A stretch of DNA of 6,285 nt from Acidobacteriota bacterium (lineage in GTDB: Bacteria; Acidobacteriota; Vicinamibacteria; Vicinamibacterales; UBA8438), in contig DQEK01000029.1 in assembly GCA_003533545.1 (NCBI GenBank), positions 1 through 6,285 on the forward strand. Direction: 5' to 3'. Both the position numbers and the translations under genes were made by a program. The notes under the pieces were generated by a model. The model saw only the letters and a program-made list of their open reading frames with translations, was not told the DNA's origin and did no database searches. Numbering within the stretch: position 1 is the first letter of the stretch; each line of letters begins with the position of its first letter. Below, piece after piece: positions 1 through 5,126 of this stretch.

Positions 1-1043
1 CCGTGATGTGATGACGGATGGAAACCCTTGGTCACACCGCTTTCCGGGTAGACACGGCTCGAAGCATCGCGTCCGAGCTTAAAAGAGAATACCCGTGTCA
101 TGTCCGATTCGAGTGCCACCGCCTGTAGGTCAAACATTAGCTTGACGTGCTCGTCAAACGAGTCGGGCACTCCCGCTGGTGCGCCTGGTAGTTCGCGCAA
201 CTCACCACTTGTGTTTCTCGCCTCAATCCGTTCAATCCGCCGTTCAATTTCACGGATGTTCTGTAGGTATCGATCCATCCGTCGTCGATCGGCCGGGTCA
301 AGTGTCCGTTGTAGGTCGGCAACTTCCCCGGTGATGAAGTCGAGAATGCTACGCCGCGCGCGTCGGCGCTCGGCACGTGCCTCCTGCGTGCCGCCAGCTC
401 CGAAGAGTTGATCGAACGCGTGGCGCGGATCGCGAATCATGGGCAAAGGTTCGTTAGGACCTGCCCAACTAATTGTGTCGGTGTAAACGCACGAGTACCC
501 ATAAGCGCAACCGCCAGCCTGATCCACGTTCTCGATGCAGAACTGCATTGATGGAATCGGCGTAGCTTGCCCAAATGTTTGGGCGTACATCTGGTCTAAC
601 GAAGTTCCAGCGTGGACATCAGAACTCTCCGTCTGCTTCGGATGAGCTTGGGTCAAGAACGTCGCGCTCGATCGGAAATGATCACCACCGATCTCCTTCG
701 GAATGACCGCCTCGGCAGTTCTAACATCCGTGTTACTAACAATCGTTAGGTGTTCACGAAATGACTCGAGTGGACTCATCGCGCTGGGGCTTAGGTCGAA
801 ATCACGGCCCACCGCCGCAGGGGCCCAGAGATTCTTCGACGCGCCGTACTCGGTGCTACCTGCGGCGCCATGCACAATTTCGATACAAACCAGTCGGGTT
901 TGGTCAGGCATCGCGTGCATTTGACCTCGGGTCCAGCCTTTGCCGGCTGGCACGAACGCGTCGAGAAACGGCAGGGCCACCGTGGCTCCCACGCCGCGAA
1001 GGAATGTACGCCGGGGAAGGTGCTTACCAGTGATCAATCTCAT
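1..1043 (-). CDS. DUF1552 / HXXSHH-family Tat-exported protein (3' end beyond the window)
   Basis: The first 347 codons of a DUF1552 (Pfam HXXSHH) protein are visible, open to the left edge without a stop. The ATG at 1043-1041 follows a TGGAGA Shine-Dalgarno. The N-terminus carries a twin-arginine signal (PRRTFLRG, residues 10-17), then a short hydrophobic stretch (VGATVALPFLDAF), so the protein is predicted to leave the cytoplasm folded via Tat. The family-naming motif appears as HPSSHH at residues 342-347 (bases 3-20). Residues 220-280 are rich in Arg and Glu and are probably helical (RRRMDRYLQNIREIERRIER). The family has no established biochemical role. It often sits next to DUF1592-type cytochromes, as it does here, 22 bp behind one. 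Tat export and conserved histidines suggest a folded, perhaps metal-binding, periplasmic protein; that is inference. The family usually runs to about 400-450 residues, so roughly the last fifth is missing. Confidence 0.95.
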   Translation of the reverse strand, partial: MRLITGKHLPRRTFLRGVGATVALPFLDAFVPAGKGWTRGQMHAMPDQTRLVCIEIVHGAAGSTEYGASKNLWAPAAVGRDFDLSPSAMSPLESFREHLTIVSNTDVRTAEAVIPKEIGGDHFRSSATFLTQAHPKQTESSDVHAGTSLDQMYAQTFGQATPIPSMQFCIENVDQAGGCAYGYSCVYTDTISWAGPNEPLPMIRDPRHAFDQLFGAGGTQEARAERRRARRSILDFITGEVADLQRTLDPADRRRMDRYLQNIREIERRIERIEARNTSGELRELPGAPAGVPDSFDEHVKLMFDLQAVALESDMTRVFSFKLGRDASSRVYPESGVTKGFHPSSHH

Positions 1044-1050
1044 CTCGCGA

Positions 1051-1056
1051 TCTCCA
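1051..1056 (-). promoter_or_regulatory. Ribosome binding site of the HXXSHH gene
   Basis: On the minus strand this reads TGGAGA, with GGAG 8 nt before the ATG at 1043. It lies in the 22-bp gap after the TAA stop (1068-1066) of the preceding cytochrome gene. It fixes the start just before the twin-arginine signal and fits translation from a shared mRNA. Confidence 0.6.
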
Positions 1057-1065
1057 CGACGGGAC

Positions 1066-3564
1066 TTACGGCTGCCCGCCTAAGTATACAGCCTGGGTAT
1101 TGGGTGACATGTTCTTCATACGAAATGCTGGACTAGTCACGACACCGACTACGAACGATGAGATGCGATAGTTCTGGCTAGCCGCCAGACTTCCGATCTT
1201 CCGCACCGCCGGCATGTCGTAGTACTCGAGGCGTCGCCCAATTGCGTAGGCCATAAGGTTTTCAGTGAATGTGTTGACGAGCGGCGTAAGACGACGATGG
1301 ACCAGCGCCTCTCGGAGATCAACGGGATTGGTGAGAGGTGTACCGTCGTACAACTGACCGGTGGCGTCGATCGGCGCGCCGTTGTCCTTAATCCGCCAGG
1401 CACCAGTAACGTCGAAGTTCTCAAGAGCTAAACCGATCGGGTCAATCACGCGATGGCACGAATTGCACGCTGGGTTCGAGCGATGTTCTTCCATCCGTTC
1501 ACGCACTGAAAGTAGCCGGCCGTTTTCGGCGGCAGCGGTCTCTTCAAGTTCAGGCACGTTGGGCGGTGGCGGTGGTGGTGGACTGCCCAATAGGACTTCC
1601 ATGACCCACTTGCCTCGGAGGACTGGTGATGTTCGGATTGCGTGGGACGTTAGCGTCAAGATACTGCCGTGCCCAAGAATGCCGTGCCGTGCGCTGTCTA
1701 CGTGCGACACCCGCCTGAATGAATCACCCCGTACATCTGGGAGGCCATAGTGCTCCGCCAGACGCTCGTTCACGAATGTATAGTCAGCGGTGAATAGCTC
1801 TAGGAGCCCTCGATCTTTTTGGACGAGGTTGTGGAAAAAAAGTTCGGTCTCCCGCCGCATTGCGAGCTTGAGTTGCTCGTCAAAGTCGGGATAAGTCCGA
1901 ACGTCAGGATGGATCTTCTCTAGATCGGGTAGTCGAAGCCATTGGGCTGCTAGTCGGGTGGACAAAGTTTCCGCACGTGGGTCCGCCAGCATCCGATGCA
2001 CTTGGCGTTCTAGTTCGTCTGATGAAGACAGTTGGTTTCCAGTTGCCACGCGCAGAAGTTCCGCGTCTGGTCCAGTGGCCCAGAGGAAGAACGATAGGCG
2101 TGACGCAAGGTCGAGATCGTCGAGGACGAAACTGTTCGAAACTACAGCATCGGCAGTTCGTGTTTGTGGCGGTTCCTCGAAGCGAAAGATGAAATGAGGA
2201 CTTGCGAGGATTCCTTCGATCGCCAGTCGCACACCGGTTTCAAAGTCTCCCTGACTCGCTCCCGCTTCGTAGAGTGACATGAGTGCGTCGAGGTTAGCGG
2301 CAGTAAGTGGACGACGGTAGGCCTCGGTAGCTAAGGTCGAGAGGATCTCCTGTGCGCAGACGAGCTCCTCACGCGGCAGGCTCGGACGGCAGGTGAAAAT
2401 CTTGAGACGGCTCGGTGTCTCTGATACGCCTGTTGGGGCATAGGGCCCACGAATTGCCATATCTCGGAGATGCGGAAGACTGGTAAAGCCGTAGGCGTCG
2501 GCGATACTGGTGCTGGCCAAGGACCATTCGTGTGGAGAGATTAAATCTTGGAGTGGTCCCTCGAAACGGCGAATGAACGCGGCCGCAACCCGGTGCGGGC
2601 CGGCGGTAATGGCGACCGGTTCAGTTAGGAGATTGACGCCACCTGGATCCGAGGCGTGCATCCATCGGTCAATCGCGAGCAACGCTGTTCGCTCACCGTC
2701 GACTGAAATTTCAATTTGCTCGGGAGCCTCCAGCGTATGCAGCGCCGCACGCCCGCTTCCGTAAAGCGCACCAGTGGTCTCGTGATGGAACGAGACACGA
2801 AAAATATAGTCGCCATCGGCTGGGAAGTTATGCGTGACGACGAGTCCACCGCGAGTACCGTAGGGTGCGCCATCAACTTGTTCTCGCTGGGAGACCCATC
2901 GTGTGACCTTGAAAGTCGCTTCAGAGGCTGTCGCGTTCGGGTCGCCGACGGCTAGGCGGCTGATTTCGCTGGCCGCGTGCAGGTAACTGTTCATTAGCGT
3001 CGGCGAAAGTAGTTGGACATCAGCGATGTTGTCAAAATTCGCGCTCTTGGTATCGAGGGGCAGATATTCGGCAGCATCTACGTCAAGTCTTAGAAGAGCC
3101 CTGATTGATCGCGAGTACTCAGCACGATTGAGGCGCTGGAAGGTCCTCCAGCCAGGATTTGGATTCGTCACGGCCCGGGCATCAATCAACGCTTCCATGG
3201 ACGTGGCGAAATCGAGAAGGTCAGTTTCAGCCGGTCTCCGCCCACCCGGTGGAGGCATCATCCCTGTCCGGAGTTTGCGGATCATCTTCTCCGCGACCGC
3301 GGCGTTATCGGCAGCCGAGGATACCTGGAACTTTTCAAGTGAGAGGTTGCCGCGCATTGCCCGATTATTGTGACAACGGACACAGTAAGTTTCGACGAGG
3401 CCTTGTGCCGCGTCAGTCGGGATGGATTTACTCGAATGACTATTGGCGAGACGGGGTGTGAGCGACTGTGTACTGGCTGCAACCGCGAGCGTGCTCACAC
3501 CACACGACAGGACCAGCGATCCTAGCAGGGCCAAAGCTCGTTTCGTCGTTCGCTCCTCACACAT
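1066..3564 (-). CDS. Exported DUF1587-DUF1595-DUF1592-DUF1588-DUF1585 protein with two haem c motifs (planctomycete-type cytochrome)
   Basis: This 832-residue protein is complete, ATG to TAA. Residues 9-30 form an export signal, cleaved either near AVAA-S31 or at a lipobox-like VLSC21. Order along the chain: CVRCH at 61-65, a haem c site in a PSCyt1-like domain, with GMMPPP at 101-106 offering a possible Met ligand; DUF1587 at about 139-207 (FQRLNRAEYSRSIRALL); a beta-rich insert at about 215-335 (DGDYIFRVSFHHETTG, QIEISVDG) that resembles a carbohydrate-binding sandwich; DUF1595 at about 400-463 (EAYRRPLT, ILASPHFIFRFE); DUF1592 at about 480-610 (LASRLSFFLWATGPD, YTFVNERLAEHYGLP); DUF1588 at about 618-720 with a polyproline run (662-668) and a second haem motif, CNSCH (700-704), followed by DPIGLALENFD; DUF1585 at about 748-817 (YAIGRRLEYYD). 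Length and order are typical of the family. Its role is unproven: periplasmic electron transfer or an oxidative step on a substrate is inferred. It lies 12 bp after the NHL gene and 22 bp before the HXXSHH gene. Confidence 0.97.
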   Translation of the reverse strand: MCEERTTKRALALLGSLVLSCGVSTLAVAASTQSLTPRLANSHSSKSIPTDAAQGLVETYCVRCHNNRAMRGNLSLEKFQVSSAADNAAVAEKMIRKLRTGMMPPPGGRRPAETDLLDFATSMEALIDARAVTNPNPGWRTFQRLNRAEYSRSIRALLRLDVDAAEYLPLDTKSANFDNIADVQLLSPTLMNSYLHAASEISRLAVGDPNATASEATFKVTRWVSQREQVDGAPYGTRGGLVVTHNFPADGDYIFRVSFHHETTGALYGSGRAALHTLEAPEQIEISVDGERTALLAIDRWMHASDPGGVNLLTEPVAITAGPHRVAAAFIRRFEGPLQDLISPHEWSLASTSIADAYGFTSLPHLRDMAIRGPYAPTGVSETPSRLKIFTCRPSLPREELVCAQEILSTLATEAYRRPLTAANLDALMSLYEAGASQGDFETGVRLAIEGILASPHFIFRFEEPPQTRTADAVVSNSFVLDDLDLASRLSFFLWATGPDAELLRVATGNQLSSSDELERQVHRMLADPRAETLSTRLAAQWLRLPDLEKIHPDVRTYPDFDEQLKLAMRRETELFFHNLVQKDRGLLELFTADYTFVNERLAEHYGLPDVRGDSFRRVSHVDSARHGILGHGSILTLTSHAIRTSPVLRGKWVMEVLLGSPPPPPPPNVPELEETAAAENGRLLSVRERMEEHRSNPACNSCHRVIDPIGLALENFDVTGAWRIKDNGAPIDATGQLYDGTPLTNPVDLREALVHRRLTPLVNTFTENLMAYAIGRRLEYYDMPAVRKIGSLAASQNYRISSFVVGVVTSPAFRMKNMSPNTQAVYLGGQP
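1453..1467 (-). other. Second CXXCH motif CNSCH (within DUF1588)
   Basis: Codons 700-704 read TGC AAT TCG TGC CAT. The motif is followed by RVIDPIGLALENFD, the usual DUF1588 context. The protein therefore has two potential haem sites about 640 residues apart. Whether both carry haem cannot be read from the sequence. Confidence 0.85.
3370..3384 (-). other. Haem c binding motif CVRCH (N-terminal)
   Basis: Codons 61-65 of the large cytochrome read TGT GTC CGT TGT CAC, a CXXCH site for covalent haem attachment. The surrounding YCVRCHNNRAMRGNLSL is typical of PSCyt1-type cytochrome domains. A GMMPP segment 37 residues further on may supply the distal Met. Confidence 0.9.
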
Positions 3565-3573
3565 GCGGGATCG

Positions 3574-3579
3574 ACCTCA
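3574..3579 (-). promoter_or_regulatory. Shine-Dalgarno overlapping the upstream stop codon
   Basis: The minus strand reads TGAGGT here. The TGA (3579-3577) ends the NHL lipoprotein gene, and GAGG is the best ribosome binding site for the cytochrome ATG at 3564, about 10 nt on. A ribosome terminating on the first gene would sit on the second gene's start region, so translational coupling is likely. Confidence 0.55.
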
Positions 3580-4827
3580 GTTCCACTCACGCAATTGCTG
3601 TCCCACCAGCTTGGCAGAGTCGGCACCAGGCCTCGGGACGAACTTTTGCACCCGACCGCTAAACACTTCGGCAATGTACAAGTTGCCGTCCTGGTCGGTA
3701 GTGAGCGAATGTGGGCCGCTGAAGTGCCCGTAATCGCCGCCCGGCGTGCCCCACCCGTAGAGGTAGTTCCCCTTCAAATCGTACTTGAGCATTCGGTTTG
3801 AGCTGCCGTCCGCGACCCAGAGGAACTCCTCTCCCGTCGGGTCGCGGAAGATCTCAATCGCGAACGGAAGAGACTCCCCGCGCTGGCCGGTCGGGAACAT
3901 GAACTGGAAGTTCCCGTTCTCATCGAACACCTGGATCCGGGCGTGAGCCCGATCCGAGACGTAGATCAACCGGTCCGCGCTGATCGTGATGGCGTGAACG
4001 GTGTTGAATTCGTTGGGACCGGGGTTAGTCCGATCGACTGGGGCCTGGCCCCAATCCATGATGAAGTTGTCGTCGGTGTCAAACTTCGCCACGCGGGTTC
4101 CAACGTAACCGTCGCTGATGAAGTAGGTTCCATCCGGCAGCCAGGCGATATCCGTCGGGCGCGAGAAGTTGTTCGGTCCGCGTCCGGACACGCCCCGCTG
4201 TCCATGCGTGAGCACTAACTCCCCGTCGTAGGTGAACTTGTGAATCTCGTGGAGGTTGTCGTCAACGACCCAGATGTGCTTCTCGTCGTCGTAGGGGCTC
4301 ATCTTGATCTTGTGAGGTCCGCGGCCGCCCCGGACGTCGAAGAACTCATCATGCTGAGGCCAGGACTCAACCAGCTCTCCTTCGGAGTTCACGGCGATCA
4401 TGACGTGCAGGTACCGGCGCTCATACCCGCGACGTCCGTTGTCGTCTGTGGCCGGGGCGTTTCCGCGAGAGGGGTTCAGGAGAGAGTAGGGTGTCCATGG
4501 TTCAGCACCCTCTGGGAGCGGGAGCTCTCCCCGCATGGCGATCCAGATACGATCCGGACTCTCAGCAAAGACCGCCGCCATGGATCCCCAGGTCCAGCCC
4601 TCGTGTGAGTGGAGGTCGTCCGGCAAAGGCCGCGGGAACGGCTCGGGCTGGTAGTAATGGCCGAATAGTTCCTGTCCGTCATGCACCAGCGAGCCTTCTT
4701 GCACGTGGCTCACCGCATCGGTTTCCCCTTCTGACACCGTGTCCTGCGGTGCACACCCCATAATCGAGACGACCCCGACCACTGCAGCCAGTGTCAGAAG
4801 CCTGGAACACCGAAATAATGAGCTCAT
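3577..4827 (-). CDS. NHL-repeat beta-propeller lipoprotein resembling peptidylglycine alpha-amidating lyase (PAL)
   Basis: This 416-residue protein is complete, starting at an ATG behind a strong AAGGAGG. The N-terminus is a lipoprotein signal: Arg residues, a hydrophobic core (LTLAAVVGVVSIMG), then Cys25 in IMGC. After a linker, NHL-type blades fill about 90-400, with units ending in patterns such as VVDDNLHEIHKF, ISDGYVGTRVAKF, VSDRAHARIQVF, VADGSSNRMLKYD and IAEVFSGRVQKF. The order of residues matches the PAL domain of PAM. His172 (GPHKI), His279 (VHAI) and His373 (GPHSL) stand where PAL has its three zinc ligands. Arg99 (AMRGE), Tyr241 (SDGY) and Arg293 (SDRAHARI) stand where PAL has its catalytic Arg, Tyr and Arg. 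This alignment was made by eye from memory of rat PAL. PAL cleaves peptidyl-alpha-hydroxyglycine to an amidated peptide and glyoxylate. No monooxygenase (PHM) partner is visible, so the true substrate is unknown. It could instead be a non-catalytic binding propeller. It is the first gene of the three-gene operon. Confidence 0.93.
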   Translation of the reverse strand: MSSLFRCSRLLTLAAVVGVVSIMGCAPQDTVSEGETDAVSHVQEGSLVHDGQELFGHYYQPEPFPRPLPDDLHSHEGWTWGSMAAVFAESPDRIWIAMRGELPLPEGAEPWTPYSLLNPSRGNAPATDDNGRRGYERRYLHVMIAVNSEGELVESWPQHDEFFDVRGGRGPHKIKMSPYDDEKHIWVVDDNLHEIHKFTYDGELVLTHGQRGVSGRGPNNFSRPTDIAWLPDGTYFISDGYVGTRVAKFDTDDNFIMDWGQAPVDRTNPGPNEFNTVHAITISADRLIYVSDRAHARIQVFDENGNFQFMFPTGQRGESLPFAIEIFRDPTGEEFLWVADGSSNRMLKYDLKGNYLYGWGTPGGDYGHFSGPHSLTTDQDGNLYIAEVFSGRVQKFVPRPGADSAKLVGQQLREWN

Positions 4828-4832
4828 AATGC

Positions 4833-4839
4833 CCTCCTT
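4833..4839 (-). promoter_or_regulatory. Strong Shine-Dalgarno (AAGGAGG) of the NHL lipoprotein gene
   Basis: The minus strand reads AAGGAGG, a full match to the anti-Shine-Dalgarno core, 5 nt before the ATG at 4827. It firmly sets the start at the lipoprotein signal peptide and suggests efficient translation of the operon's first gene. Confidence 0.8.
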
Positions 4840-4913
4840 GATGGTACGCCAGCATGAAATAGACAGGATCAGGGTGGGGTCGCCCCGTTTCGGACACTGC
4901 CACGATTTCCATG

Positions 4914-4919
4914 ATTATA
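4914..4919 (-). promoter_or_regulatory. Candidate -10 box (TATAAT) for the leftward operon
   Basis: The minus strand reads a perfect TATAAT, placing transcription start near 4907 and giving a leader of about 80 nt before the ATG at 4827. No good -35 lies 16-19 bp upstream. The nearest, CTGTCA (4946-4941), matches 4 of 6 but sits 21 bp away. A weak or activator-dependent promoter is therefore possible. Confidence 0.4.
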
Positions 4920-4933
4920 CGCTGGATCGGGCT

Positions 4934-4993
4934 CCTTAATTGACAGACGCCTCACCGCGTTGAACTCGCTCCAAGCCAGCGGTAGAATTAAGG
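4934..4993. repeat. 8-bp inverted repeat CCTTAATT...AATTAAGG in the divergent promoter region
   Basis: CCTTAATT (4934-4941) and AATTAAGG (4986-4993) are perfect inverted copies, 52 bp centre to centre, close to five helical turns. The left copy lies in the -35 region of the leftward promoter candidate. The right copy overlaps the -10 of the rightward candidate. This would suit a regulator contacting both sites, but an 8-bp pair at this spacing has a fair chance of arising by accident. Confidence 0.3.
4960..4988 (+). promoter_or_regulatory. Candidate sigma70-type promoter for ftcD
   Basis: TTGAAC (4960-4965, 4 of 6 matches to the -35 consensus) is followed after exactly 17 bp by TAGAAT (4983-4988, 5 of 6 matches to the -10 consensus). 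Transcription would start near 4995, giving a leader of about 130 nt before the GTG at 5127. That GC-rich leader contains short self-complementary pieces, but I recognise no riboswitch in it. Confidence 0.4.
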
Positions 4994-5126
4994 TCGGCAG
5001 TAATATCGTTGTCGACGTCGTAGCCTAGCTCGGGGAAGCCCAACGCCTCGCCCGCAAGTGGGAAGCTGCGCGGTCAGGCGCCGTCCTAAACCGACGAACC
5101 GCTTGACTGTTAATGGAACTGATGCC

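Noticed and set aside
100..411. Plus-strand open frames at 100-411, 703-1136 and elsewhere opposite the operon
   Set aside because: They are Ser/Arg-rich mirror frames of the HXXSHH, cytochrome and NHL genes, with no domain signal or credible ribosome binding sites.
1561..1581. GGC/GGT triplet-like repeat
   Set aside because: It encodes the polyproline run (residues 662-668) that is common in DUF1588 proteins, so it is a coding feature and not an independent repeat.
4876..4886. GGGGTCGCCCC hairpin in the leader of the leftward operon
   Set aside because: The stem is only four pairs with a three-base loop and no T-tract, so it is neither a convincing terminator nor an attenuator.
4940..4945. 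Perfect TTGACA on the plus strand
   Set aside because: It is a full -35 match, but 17 bp downstream the sequence is AACTCG, which is no -10. The TTGAAC/TAGAAT pair a little further on is better spaced.
5021..5105. tRNA-like stretch (TAGCCTAGCTCGG and later GACGAACCGC)
   Set aside because: There is no cloverleaf with a proper T-loop, acceptor stem or anticodon arm on either strand.
5004..5126. In-frame open extension upstream of the ftcD GTG
   Set aside because: The frame is open back to TAA at 5001-5003, but the translation is Arg/Pro-rich and unlike any FtcD N-terminus. The family similarity starts right after GTG 5127.
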